DNA from: Gammaproteobacteria bacterium
GTDB taxonomy: Bacteria; Pseudomonadota; Gammaproteobacteria; DRLM01
DNA: 47,706 nucleotides
Assembly (NCBI GenBank): GCA_011375345.1
Contig: DRLM01000062.1
Span: 1 to 47,706 of the forward strand
Reading direction: 5' to 3'
Shown here piece after piece: positions 9,287 to 17,074 of this stretch (position 1 is the first letter of the stretch; the number at the start of each line of letters is the position of its first letter). A program made the translations under genes and the position numbers. The notes below the pieces were generated by a model that saw only the letters and a list, made by a program, of their open reading frames with translations, had not been told where the DNA came from and did no database searches.

Positions 9287-10075
9287 ATGTCATCCGCAAT
9301 TCGCGAGCCGGCCGTGGCCGGCATGTTCTATCCCGACGATCCCGAGGCGCTGCACGCGGCCGTGCACCACTGGCTGGAGGAACACCGCAGCGCCGATCCC
9401 CCTCCCAAGGCGGTGATCGCCCCGCACGCCGGTTACATGTACTCGGGCGCCATCGCCGCCAGCGCCTATGCCCGGGTGGCCAACGGCCGTGGCACCATTA
9501 CCCGCGTGGTCCTGCTGGGGCCTTCTCACCGCGTGCCTGTGGAAGGCCTGGCGGCCAGCGGCGCGCACGCCTTTCGCACGCCGCTGGGCCTTGTTCCGGT
9601 AGACACGGGAGCGCTGCAGTCGGTATTGTCCCTGCCCCAGGTGCAGCGGATCGAATCCGCCCACGCCTACGAGCATTCCCTGGAGGTGCACCTGCCTTTT
9701 TTGCAGGAGGCCCTGGGGAAGTTCTCCCTGGTACCGCTGGTGGTGGGCGACGCCAGCGCCGAAGACGTGGCCGAGGTGCTGGACCGCTTGTGGGACGGGC
9801 CGGAGACTCTGATCGTGGTCAGTTCCGACCTCAGCCATTATCACGATTATCAAACGGCGCGCCGCCTGGACCAGGCCACTTCCAACGCCATCCTGGCCCT
9901 GAAACCGGAGGCCATCCACTACGAACAGGCCTGCGGCCGCAATCCCGTCAACGGCTTGCTGCTGGCCGCCAGGCGCCACGGCCTGCATGCCGAGCTGCTG
10001 GATTTGCGCAATTCCGGCGACACCGCCGGGCCGCGGGATCAGGTGGTGGGTTACGGCGCCTATGTCTTCCACTGA
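9287..10075 (+). CDS. amrB: AmmeMemoRadiSam system protein B (MEMO1 family)
   Basis: A 262-residue protein of the MEMO1 family, which is structurally related to class III nonheme-iron dioxygenases. Conserved features are REPAVAGMFYP near the N-terminus, APHAGYMYSG (with the histidine that lines the metal site), AHAYEHSLEVHLPFLQ, and VVSSDLSHYHDY. It lies 126 bp from the divergent amrS gene and overlaps the next gene by 14 bp, so it is translationally coupled to amrA. The start is supported by AAAGGAG six bases upstream. The biochemical role in bacteria is not established. Confidence 0.92.
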   Translation: MSSAIREPAVAGMFYPDDPEALHAAVHHWLEEHRSADPPPKAVIAPHAGYMYSGAIAASAYARVANGRGTITRVVLLGPSHRVPVEGLAASGAHAFRTPLGLVPVDTGALQSVLSLPQVQRIESAHAYEHSLEVHLPFLQEALGKFSLVPLVVGDASAEDVAEVLDRLWDGPETLIVVSSDLSHYHDYQTARRLDQATSNAILALKPEAIHYEQACGRNPVNGLLLAARRHGLHAELLDLRNSGDTAGPRDQVVGYGAYVFH

Positions 10076-10643
10076 GCAGCAGCCGTTGAGCGAAGAAGAA
10101 CGGGGCGCCCTCTTGGGCCTGGCCCGCGCCGCCATCCGCTCCGGGCTGGAGCAAGGCAGGCGTCTGGAGGTCGCCCCGGGCACACTGCCACCGCGCCTCG
10201 CCCGGCCGGGCGCCGCCTTCGTCACCTTGCAGCGCCACGGAGCACTGCGTGGCTGCATCGGCAGCCTGGAGGCGCGCCAGAGCCTGGCCCGGGACGTGGC
10301 GGAAAACGCCTTCAACGCCGCCTTCCGCGACCCCCGCTTTCCGCCCCTGCAACAGGAAGAATTCGGGTCCGTGCGCCTCAGCATTTCCGTGCTCAAACCC
10401 GCCGAACCCCTGGCCGTCACCAGCGAAGAAAACCTGCTCCGCCAGCTCCGGCCCGGCCAGGACGGCCTCATCCTGGAACTGGACGACAGTCATCGCGCCA
10501 CCTTTCTCCCGGCAGTGTGGGACAGCCTGCCCGAGCCCCGGCGCTTCGTCGCCGAACTCAAACGCAAAGCGGGCCTGCCGGCGGATTTTTGGTCACCGGC
10601 CTTGCGCTTTTACCGCTATGGCGCGGAAACCGTGAAAGAATGA
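10062..10643 (+). CDS. amrA: AmmeMemoRadiSam system protein A (AMMECR1 family)
   Basis: A 193-residue protein of the AMMECR1 family, recognised from the invariant motif LRGCIG (inside HGALRGCIGSLEA) and the following segment RFPPLQQEEFGSVRLSISVL. The frame could begin earlier at 9987, but the ATG at 10062 places the start inside the end of amrB, a usual overlap, and gives normal length. It completes the three-protein set with amrB and the radical SAM enzyme. The human homologue is known but no enzymatic function is agreed; the exposed Arg-Gly-Cys has been suggested to be catalytic. Small hairpins follow the stop codon. Confidence 0.92.
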   Translation: MSSTEQQPLSEEERGALLGLARAAIRSGLEQGRRLEVAPGTLPPRLARPGAAFVTLQRHGALRGCIGSLEARQSLARDVAENAFNAAFRDPRFPPLQQEEFGSVRLSISVLKPAEPLAVTSEENLLRQLRPGQDGLILELDDSHRATFLPAVWDSLPEPRRFVAELKRKAGLPADFWSPALRFYRYGAETVKE

Positions 10644-10877
10644 CCCCGAGCCCGCGGGGTGGCAGCGCCGGCCACATCACCGCGCAGCGGTGACGCCACG
10701 CCCGCAAGCGGGCAGCAGGCCTCAGCACCGGAATACGGCGTATCGAGTGCTGACCCCGCTTCGCTCGCCCCCCCGTCCGCGCCCTCTCGGACAAACCGGA
10801 ATAAAACGCTCACCGGCTAAAATACCGGCCACAACCGATGCGGTATACTTGACCGTCATCGCCGGAGGGGATGCGCT
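10643..10877. other. Intergenic hairpin cluster between amrA and mtaD
   Basis: Three short hairpins follow each other: 10643-10660 (ACCCCG with CGGGGT), 10677-10693 (TCACCGC, loop GCA, GCGGTGA) and 10700-10713 (GCCCGC, loop AA, GCGGGC). None has a clear T-run. The block may end amrBA transcription in either direction or be a decayed repeat. The mtaD ribosome binding site (GGAGGGG) is at the end. Confidence 0.4.
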
Positions 10878-12197
10878 ATGGAACAGGTGGACACGCTGAT
10901 CAACGCCCGCTGGATCATTCCGGTGGAGCCGCACGAAACAGTGCTGGAGCACCACAGCCTGGCGCTGCGGGACGGCCGCATTGCGGCGCTGCTGCCCCGG
11001 GCCGAGGCGGCGGCCCGCTACCGCGCGGCAGCGGTGGTGGAGCTGGCGGCGCACGCCCTCATACCCGGTCTGATCAATGCCCACACCCACGCCGCCATGT
11101 CGCTGCTGCGTGGTCTGGCGGACGATCTGCCCCTGATGGAGTGGCTCCAGGAACACATCTGGCCGGCGGAAGGAGCCTGGGTAAGTCCCGAGTTCGTGCG
11201 CGACGGCACCGAACTGGCGGTGGCCGAAATGCTCAGGGGCGGCACCACCTGCTTCAACGATATGTATTTTTTCCCCGACGAGACCGCCCGCAGCGCCGCC
11301 GCCGCAGGCATGCGGGCGGTGGTGGGCATGATCCTCATCGACTTCCCCACGGCCTGGGCCCAAAACGCCGATGACTACCTCAGCAAGGGCCTGGCCGTGC
11401 ACGACGAATTCCGCCACCACCCTCTGATCAGCACCGCCTTCGCCCCCCACGCCCCCTACACCGTCTCCGACGCCCCCTTGCAGCGGGTGCAGACACTGGC
11501 GGAAGAACTGGATGTGCCCATTCACATGCACATTCACGAAACGGAACACGAAGTGACGGAGGCGGCGCAGCAAAACGGCCTGCGCCCCCTGGCCCGCCTG
11601 GAACAACTGGGACTGCTGTCACCGCACCTGCTGGGCGTCCACATGACCCAGCTCAGCGACGGCGAGATCAACGCCTACGGCCGCGCCGGCGGCCACGTGG
11701 TGCACTGCCCCGAGTCCAATTTGAAACTGGCCAGCGGCTTTTGCCCGGTGCAGCGGCTGCTGGAAGCCGGCGTCAACCTGGCCCTGGGCACCGACGGCGC
11801 CGCCAGCAACAACGACCTGGACATGTTCTCAGAGATGCGCAGCGCCGCCCTGCTGGCCAAGGCAGTGGCCAGGCGGGCCAGCGCCGTGCCCGCCGCCCGC
11901 GCCCTGGCCATGGCCACCCTGGGCGGCGCCCGCGCCCTGGGGCTGGAGGAAGAAACCGGCTCCCTGGTCGCGGGCAAGGCGGCCGATGTGGTGGCCGTCA
12001 ATCTGGGAGAGGCGGAGACCCAGCCCGTCTATCACCCCGTTTCCCAACTGGTCTACGCCTGCGGGCGCGACAAAGTCACCGATGTCTGGGTGGCCGGCCG
12101 CCACGTGCTCAAAGACCGGGTTCTGACCACCGTGGACGAACACGATATCCTGGCCAAGGCCCAGGCCTGGCAGCAAAAAATCCGCCAATACGATTGA
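10878..12197 (+). CDS. mtaD: 5-methylthioadenosine / S-adenosylhomocysteine deaminase (TRZ/ATZ family hydrolase)
   Basis: A 439-residue amidohydrolase. Metal ligands are visible as the NAHTH motif (His69 and His71), the later [10 protein letters not shown] segment, and the catalytic aspartate in [14 protein letters not shown]. Enzymes of this group deaminate methylthioadenosine and S-adenosylhomocysteine to the inosine forms. The position directly before ubiG and gph is a recurrent gammaproteobacterial arrangement, and fits removal of the homocysteine adduct left by methyltransferases. The start is supported by GGAGGGG eight bases upstream. It is the first gene of a three-gene operon. The exact substrate among adenosine, MTA and SAH derivatives cannot be read from sequence. 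Confidence 0.88.
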   Translation: MEQVDTLINARWIIPVEPHETVLEHHSLALRDGRIAALLPRAEAAARYRAAAVVELAAHALIPGLINAHTHAAMSLLRGLADDLPLMEWLQEHIWPAEGAWVSPEFVRDGTELAVAEMLRGGTTCFNDMYFFPDETARSAAAAGMRAVVGMILIDFPTAWAQNADDYLSKGLAVHDEFRHHPLISTAFAPHAPYTVSDAPLQRVQTLAEELDVPIHMHIHETEHEVTEAAQQNGLRPLARLEQLGLLSPHLLGVHMTQLSDGEINAYGRAGGHVVHCPESNLKLASGFCPVQRLLEAGVNLALGTDGAASNNDLDMFSEMRSAALLAKAVARRASAVPAARALAMATLGGARALGLEEETGSLVAGKAADVVAVNLGEAETQPVYHPVSQLVYACGRDKVTDVWVAGRHVLKDRVLTTVDEHDILAKAQAWQQKIRQYD

Positions 12198-12204
12198 ACC
12201 GACC

Positions 12205-12912
12205 ATGACCGGAACCAACAACATCGACCCGGCCGAAGTGGCCAAATTCGACGCCAGCGCCACCCGCTGGTGGGACCCCGAGGGGGAATACAAGCCGCTC
12301 CATGAGATCAACCCCTTAAGGTTGCGCTACATCCAACAACGGGTGGACCTGGCCGGCAGGCGGGTGGCGGACATCGGCTGCGGCGGCGGCATCCTGGCGG
12401 AAGGCCTGGCGCGGGCCGGCGCCCGGGTCACCGCCGTGGACATGGCCGGCGGCGCCCTGGCGGTGGCGCGGCTGCATGCCCTGGAATCCGGAGTGGAGGT
12501 GGACTACCGGCAAATGACCGGGGAAGCGCTGGCGCAACAGGAAGGCGGGACCTTCGACGCAGTCACCTGCATGGAACTGTTGGAACACGTGCCCGACCCG
12601 GCCTCGCTCATCGCCGCCTGCGCCGCGCTGGTCAAACCGGGCGGCGATGTGCTCCTCTCCACCCTGAACCGCAACCCCAAAGCCTACCTGCACGCCATCA
12701 TCGGCGCAGAGTACCTGCTAAAGCTGCTGCCCAAGGGCACCCACGATTACGCCAAATTCATCCGCCCGGCGGAACTGGCCCGCTGGCTGCGCGCCGCCGG
12801 CCTGGAACTGGACGACCTCACCGGGCTGCACTACAACCCCCTTACCCGCCGCTACCGCCTGGGCGGCGACATCGATGTAAACTATCTTGCCCACGCCCAA
12901 AAGCCCCTGTGA
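12205..12912 (+). CDS. ubiG: Ubiquinone biosynthesis O-methyltransferase UbiG
   Basis: A 235-residue class I SAM-dependent methyltransferase that performs both O-methylations in ubiquinone synthesis. Evidence includes the N-terminal [18 protein letters not shown], typical of UbiG, the SAM-binding motif VADIGCGGG (around 54-62), and the later segments [16 protein letters not shown] and [10 protein letters not shown]. It begins seven bases after mtaD ends and overlaps the next gene by four bases (GTGA), so the three genes form one operon. Confidence 0.95.
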   Translation: MTGTNNIDPAEVAKFDASATRWWDPEGEYKPLHEINPLRLRYIQQRVDLAGRRVADIGCGGGILAEGLARAGARVTAVDMAGGALAVARLHALESGVEVDYRQMTGEALAQQEGGTFDAVTCMELLEHVPDPASLIAACAALVKPGGDVLLSTLNRNPKAYLHAIIGAEYLLKLLPKGTHDYAKFIRPAELARWLRAAGLELDDLTGLHYNPLTRRYRLGGDIDVNYLAHAQKPL

Positions 12913-13583
12913 GCCCATGTCCCCACTTACACACCGTGCTGTTCGATCTGGATGGCACCCTGGCCGACACCGCCCCTGACCTCGCCTGGGCCCTGAACAC
13001 GCTGCGGCAGGAGCAGGGCCTGCCCCCCCTGCCCTTCGCCGCCATCCGGCCGGTAGTGTCGCACGGCGCCAACGCCCTGCTGCAAACCGGTTTTGGCCTA
13101 ACACCGGAGGAGCCGGGGCACACCGCCCTGCGGCAGCGCTACCTCGCCCTCTACCGCGACAACATCTGCCGCAAGACCCGGCTCTTTCCGGGGATGGCGG
13201 CACTGCTCGACTTCATCGAAGGGCACGGAAAGAACTGGGGCGTGGTCACCAACAAACCGGCCTTCCTCACCCAGCCCCTGCTGGCGGCCCTGGGACTGAC
13301 GGCCCGGGCTGCCTGCATCATCAGCGGCGACAGCCTACCCCAGCGCAAGCCGCACCCCGCCCCTCTGCTGGCGGGGTGCGCCCAGGCGGGCAGCACGCCG
13401 TGCCAGTGTCTGTACGTGGGTGATGCCCGGCGGGACATCCAGGCGGGACGGGCCGCCGGCATGGCCACCGCCGTCGCCCTGTTTGGCTACCTGGATCCGG
13501 CAGACGCCCCGGCAGACTGGGGCGCCGACGTCCTGGCCGACAGCGCGGCTGCGCTAAAGAGCTACCTCGCCGGCGGGCAGTAA
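12909..13583 (+). CDS. gph: Phosphoglycolate phosphatase-type HAD hydrolase
   Basis: A 224-residue HAD phosphatase. Motif I is [11 protein letters not shown], with the nucleophile Asp13 and Asp15; motif II is VVTNKP; motif III is the lysine in [10 protein letters not shown]; motif IV is [12 protein letters not shown]. It could be phosphoglycolate phosphatase or the related MupP, which acts on N-acetylmuramic acid 6-phosphate in the ubiG-linked position of many gammaproteobacteria. Sequence alone does not decide. The GTG start overlaps the ubiG stop codon, and no in-frame ATG lies nearby. Confidence 0.85.
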   Translation: MSPCPHLHTVLFDLDGTLADTAPDLAWALNTLRQEQGLPPLPFAAIRPVVSHGANALLQTGFGLTPEEPGHTALRQRYLALYRDNICRKTRLFPGMAALLDFIEGHGKNWGVVTNKPAFLTQPLLAALGLTARAACIISGDSLPQRKPHPAPLLAGCAQAGSTPCQCLYVGDARRDIQAGRAAGMATAVALFGYLDPADAPADWGADVLADSAAALKSYLAGGQ

Positions 13584-14024
13584 TCCCGGCTGCTCCACTC
13601 GCGGCGGCACTTCGCATTGGCGCCGCAAACGCGCCCAGAACACCCCTGCCAATCCTGGCCGGCCTTCCAGTTTCAGCGGACGGGCGTACCAGTCGAGAGC
13701 TGCCTTCCGCCGCCCCGGCTCCCGGCTCAGACGCGCCCGGCATGAAAGTGGCCGGAAAGTGGCAGGATGCGCGGGGCGCGGTTTCCGCTCCATCACCGCC
13801 AGCGCGTCACGAAGCAGGGTCAGCGCCGCTTCGGGGTGGCTGGGGGGCGATGGCAGTGCCTTTGAACGTTGACATGACATAGGCTTACTCCGCCCGGGTA
13901 CGGCCACACCCAGCGGCCCGCCATCCACCCTGACGCCACCTGCTTTGTATATGCTGAGCGGAGTTGTAAGATATCTTCAGCTACCAGGGGGTAGTGCATT
14001 AACACCATAAATTGAGGGGGAACA
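13584..14024. other. Intergenic region before the beta-propeller gene
   Basis: Besides the TPR remnant on the minus strand, this 440-bp stretch holds a weak possible promoter for the downstream gene (TTGTAT at 13945-13950, 16-base spacer, TAAGAT at 13967-13972). The ribosome binding site GAGGGGG lies just before the ATG at 14025. Nothing else is recognisable. Confidence 0.4.
13617..13838 (-). pseudogene. Remnant of a kinesin-light-chain-type TPR protein
   Basis: The minus-strand translation contains HPEAALTLLRDALAVMERKP, RPAHPATFRPL and, further on, KAALDWYARPLKLE. This resembles the repeated unit of kinesin-light-chain-like TPR proteins (ALxxxEKxLGPDHPxTAxSLNNLAxLYxxxGRYEEALPLYERALxIxE), but several small helix positions are replaced by arginine and proline. 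No good ribosome binding site or start precedes it, and only about two repeat units remain. I read it as a decayed fragment, facing the gph operon tail to tail. The assignment rests on pattern resemblance only. Confidence 0.4.
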
Positions 14025-15146
14025 ATGAAGCGCATCAATTCGCTCACTGTTGTTCGGCGCTGTCTGGCGGGGTTGTCCATGGGGGCACTGGGCTCACTCG
14101 CCATGGCGGCACCACAAACACCGGCCGGCCCTGAAGGCAAAGAGGTGGAGTACGTCTTTTCCGCCAACCAGGCCAGCCACAGCGTCTCGGCCTATCGCAT
14201 CGACACCGCCACGGGCATGCTGCAAGCCTTGACAGGCAAGGCGCCCACCGTCGGCCGCTATCCCGTTTCCATCGCCGCAGCACCGGACGGCCGCACGGTA
14301 TACGTCGCCAACCAGGGATCCAACTCAATTTCGGCGTTCCGGGTGGACCCCGCCACCGATTCGCTGCGCCCCATCCCCGGGTCGCCCTTTGCCGTGGGTC
14401 AATACCCGGACGCGGTGATCATACACCCCAGCGGCGCCTGGGCCTTCGTCAGCAACGAGGATGCCGACACGCTGCAGGTCTACGCTCTCGATAAAAACAC
14501 CGGCGCCCTGGGTGCGCAGCAAGATGATGCAAAAACAGGGCGCCATCCCATTGACGTCACGGTCTCGCCCAACGGCCGCTTTGTGTATGTGAGCAATTTT
14601 TACGACCATTCCGTCAGCGCGTACCGCTTCGATGAAACCACCGGTTCGCTCACGCCTCTCGCTCAGAAAGCACAAACCGAAGACCGGCCGATCTACATTT
14701 CCGTGACGCCGGACAACCGCTATGCCTTTGTCGCCAACTACGGTTCCGTGACCGTCTCGGCGTTTCGCATCAACAACGACAGCGGCGAGTTGACACCGGT
14801 GCCCGGCTCGCCCTTCACCGCCGGGGCCCAACCTTATTCCGTTACGGTGGATCCCAGCGAGCGCTACGTCTATGTGGCCAACTGGGGCAGCCATGACGTC
14901 TCCGCCTTCCGGCTGGACAACAACACCGGCACTCTCCATGAAATCGGCGGTTCACCCTATGCCGCCGACTGGTTCCCCTACGCCGTAGTGGTGGATCCCA
15001 GCGATCACTTCGTCTACGTGGCCAACAACGGCGCAGGCAATATCAGCGCCTACACCATGAGCCCGCAGACCGGCGCGCTGTCACTCCTGCAGACGGCGAA
15101 AAGCGGCCTGGGGCCCTATGGACTGATCGCGACCCGGCTTCGTTGA
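14025..15146 (+). CDS. Secreted YVTN-type beta-propeller (lactonase-like) protein
   Basis: A 373-residue protein with a signal peptide ending near AMA (residues 27-29) and a repeated blade motif. Each repeat of about 45 residues reads roughly YPxxVxVxPxGRFVYVANxxSxSVSAFRxDxxTGxLTPxPGSPF. At least seven repeats can be counted, enough for a complete seven-bladed propeller. It belongs to the 6-phosphogluconolactonase/YVTN group, but exported members are not known to be lactonases and some are thought to be binding or adhesion proteins. It appears monocistronic, with a promoter-like pair upstream and a strong hairpin downstream. Function unknown. Confidence 0.8.
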   Translation: MKRINSLTVVRRCLAGLSMGALGSLAMAAPQTPAGPEGKEVEYVFSANQASHSVSAYRIDTATGMLQALTGKAPTVGRYPVSIAAAPDGRTVYVANQGSNSISAFRVDPATDSLRPIPGSPFAVGQYPDAVIIHPSGAWAFVSNEDADTLQVYALDKNTGALGAQQDDAKTGRHPIDVTVSPNGRFVYVSNFYDHSVSAYRFDETTGSLTPLAQKAQTEDRPIYISVTPDNRYAFVANYGSVTVSAFRINNDSGELTPVPGSPFTAGAQPYSVTVDPSERYVYVANWGSHDVSAFRLDNNTGTLHEIGGSPYAADWFPYAVVVDPSDHFVYVANNGAGNISAYTMSPQTGALSLLQTAKSGLGPYGLIATRLR

Positions 15147-15158
15147 GCCCACGCTGGT

Positions 15159-15193
15159 AACACGGCCGGGGGACAGCACCCCCGGGCCGTGTT
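15159..15193 (+). terminator. Strong GC-rich hairpin after the beta-propeller gene
   Basis: An inverted repeat just past the stop codon pairs AACACGGCCGGGGG with CCCCCGGGCCGTGTT (one bulged G) around a short ACAGCA loop. No T-run follows, so it would be an atypical terminator or an mRNA-stabilising end. Confidence 0.55.
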
Positions 15194-15492
15194 CGTTCAA
15201 CGCCGCACGGCAACCGGGCCGCAACAGCACTTTTCCTTCACCTTATCAATCCGGCGATTGAGATTGTCAGGGAACGGCGGGCGGATTTCGCAGGCGGCCA
15301 TCAAACAGCCCAGGACGCGCTGTTTGATGGCCCAGTCAATAGTTGAGTCCATTCCCTCCCTGCCTGTATTCCCCCTGCTATGATCCAGCCTCAAGGGCGC
15401 TGGCCTTCGAGAGAGCCGCCTAAGGCGATATGTTATAGTGGCTCACTACGAAACAGCCCTCAGACAATGGCCAATATCGTAAGGAATACCCC
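15194..15492. other. Intergenic region upstream of slyD
   Basis: This region holds one copy of the interspersed palindromic repeat (15265-15340). A TATAGT hexamer at about 15434, with no convincing minus-35 partner, may serve slyD. GTAAGGAATA before the ATG at 15493 is the likely ribosome binding site. Confidence 0.4.
15265..15340 (+). repeat. Interspersed palindromic repeat, copy A (partial)
   Basis: This copy matches the second half of copies at 41674-41812 and 42337-42475. At its core a 14-bp arm, GGCCATCAAACAGC, pairs with GCTGTTTGATGGCC around a nine-base loop (15296-15332), a perfect stem. The motif GCGGGCGGATTTCGCAGG precedes it. The first half of the repeat is replaced by unrelated sequence, except for a 12-mer, GCCGCAACAGCA, at about 15219 that is the inverse of TGCTGTTGCGGC in copy C. 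Confidence 0.85.
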
Positions 15493-15978
15493 ATGAAGAT
15501 CGCCCAGCACAAAGTCGTCACCCTTGACTACACCTTGACCGGTGATGACGGAAATATTATCGATCAGTCCCAGGATGGGAATTTCACTTACCTGCACGGT
15601 GCTGGCAATATCATCCCCGGCCTTGAAAGGGCACTCGCCGACAAAGCGGCGGGCGATACCCTGCAGGTTTCTGTAGCGCCTGAAGAGGCCTATGGCGCAC
15701 GCAATGAATCCCTGACACAGGTGGTCCCCCGCAGCGCTTTTGCCACCACCGACGATGTCCAGGTAGGCGGCCGCTTTCGCGCCCAGGCGCCCGACGGACA
15801 GGAACTCATCGTCACCGTCGTCCGTATCGAGGGCGACCAGGTCACCCTGGACGGCAATCATCCCCTGGCCGGCGAACAGTTGAATTTCGATGTAAAAGTG
15901 CTGGACGTCAGAGACGCCACCCAGGAAGAAATCGACCACGGCCATGTGCACGGCGCAGGAGGGCACCCTCACGAATGA
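15493..15978 (+). CDS. slyD: FKBP-type peptidyl-prolyl isomerase SlyD
   Basis: A 161-residue protein with an FKBP domain interrupted by an insert-in-flap chaperone domain, the SlyD pattern: start MKIAQHKVVTLDYTL, then LHGAGNIIPGLERAL, then the flap region QVSVAPEEAYGARN. SlyD catalyses proline isomerisation, chaperones folding, and in E. coli delivers nickel to hydrogenase. The metal-binding tail is short here (HGHVHGAGGHPHE), with five histidines and no cysteines, so metal binding would be weaker than in E. coli. A copy of the interspersed repeat lies just upstream. Confidence 0.9.
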   Translation: MKIAQHKVVTLDYTLTGDDGNIIDQSQDGNFTYLHGAGNIIPGLERALADKAAGDTLQVSVAPEEAYGARNESLTQVVPRSAFATTDDVQVGGRFRAQAPDGQELIVTVVRIEGDQVTLDGNHPLAGEQLNFDVKVLDVRDATQEEIDHGHVHGAGGHPHE

Positions 15979-16263
15979 GAGGCAAAAACCACTCAAGACC
16001 CTGCTGTTTCCCCGCCCCCCGGCAGATTTTGTTGTAAAGAGCCGTCTTTCCCCCTGGGGGATTTGCCCGGAAACATTAACGATTACAACGCCTCATTCCA
16101 CAAGTCTCCGGACGGTCAGGCCGCAAGGCGCGGTGGCACCGGCCCTGGCGGGAGCGGTTTCCCGCAGTGGCGAGACGACACTGCTTCACCGGACACCGGC
16201 ACGAGCAATCGTCCGGGGCCAGAGATTGCGGAATCCGTGAAGAGCGGGCAAGGCGAGGGAAAA

Positions 16264-16341
<78 letters not shown>

Positions 16342-16383
16342 TGGATGAGCCATTGATGGGCCGCAACGGCCCGGGAGCCCGGT

Positions 16384-16413
16384 ATGATACTAGAGAAGGG
16401 GATGGAAATTCAA
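16384..16413 (-). promoter_or_regulatory. Likely tRNA-Pro promoter
   Basis: On the minus strand, TTGAAT (16408-16413) and TATCAT (16384-16389) are separated by 18 bases and followed by a GC-rich stretch, as is usual before tRNA genes. It sits between the MerR stop codon and the tRNA. Confidence 0.5.
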
Positions 16414-16426
16414 AGCCTAAAGGGCG

Positions 16427-16789
16427 TCAATCTTTGAGAAATTCTAACAGTTCCTCAAGTTCCTGACGCAGCTGGCGCACCAATTCTTTGGACTGGGTGG
16501 TCTCGTTTTTGACTTTGTTGCCGGACAGGCGCTGACGCGCGCCGCCTATGGTGAAACCCTGGTCGTACAACAAGCTGCGAATCTGGCGGATGGTCACCAC
16601 ATCGTGATGCTGGTAGTAACGCCGGTTGCCGCGCCGCTTGACCGGTTTGAGCTGGGGAAACTCCTGCTCCCAGTAACGCAGCACATGAGGCTTCACGTCA
16701 CACAGATCGCTCACTTCACCGATGGTGAAATAGCGTTTGCCCGGTATGGGCGGTAAATCGCTAGGATTGCTGTTCACCGTTTCCAGCAT
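16427..16789 (-). CDS. MerR family transcriptional regulator
   Basis: A 120-residue regulator with an N-terminal winged helix-turn-helix of MerR type: [20 protein letters not shown], then [20 protein letters not shown]. The C-terminal coiled-coil helix is short ([16 protein letters not shown]), and no metal- or ligand-binding cysteines are present. It overlaps the end of ihfA by 29 bp, so the two are coupled. This position after ihfA is conserved in gammaproteobacteria, but the target genes are unknown. Confidence 0.88.
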   Translation of the reverse strand: MLETVNSNPSDLPPIPGKRYFTIGEVSDLCDVKPHVLRYWEQEFPQLKPVKRRGNRRYYQHHDVVTIRQIRSLLYDQGFTIGGARQRLSGNKVKNETTQSKELVRQLRQELEELLEFLKD

Positions 16790-17069
16790 AAGCCTCGACC
16801 CGAGCTTTCAGTTTTTGGCCGGGATGAAAGGTGACCACCCGGCGGGCGGTAATAGGAATTTCTTCCCCGGTCTTGGGATTGCGCCCCGGGCGTTCCTTCT
16901 TGTCACGCAGGTTGAAATTGCCAAAACCGGACAGCTTTACCTGTTCCCCCCGCTCCAGAGACTGACGGATTTCCTCGAAAAAGGCTTCGACGAAATCCTT
17001 TGCCTCCCGTTTGTTCAGCCCCAGCTCTTCAAACAATCTTTCCGCCATATCCGCTTTGGTCAACGCCAT
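16761..17069 (-). CDS. ihfA: Integration host factor subunit alpha
   Basis: A 102-residue DNA-bending protein of the HU/IHF family. The alpha-subunit pattern is visible: [20 protein letters not shown], the core [33 protein letters not shown] with the DNA-intercalating proline in the GRNPKTG arm, and the C-terminal helix VEAYAG. It follows pheT by five bases in the usual pheST-ihfA arrangement. The ribosome binding site is weak (GAGAG). Confidence 0.95.
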   Translation of the reverse strand: MALTKADMAERLFEELGLNKREAKDFVEAFFEEIRQSLERGEQVKLSGFGNFNLRDKKERPGRNPKTGEEIPITARRVVTFHPGQKLKARVEAYAGNGEQQS

Positions 17070-17074
17070 TTCTG

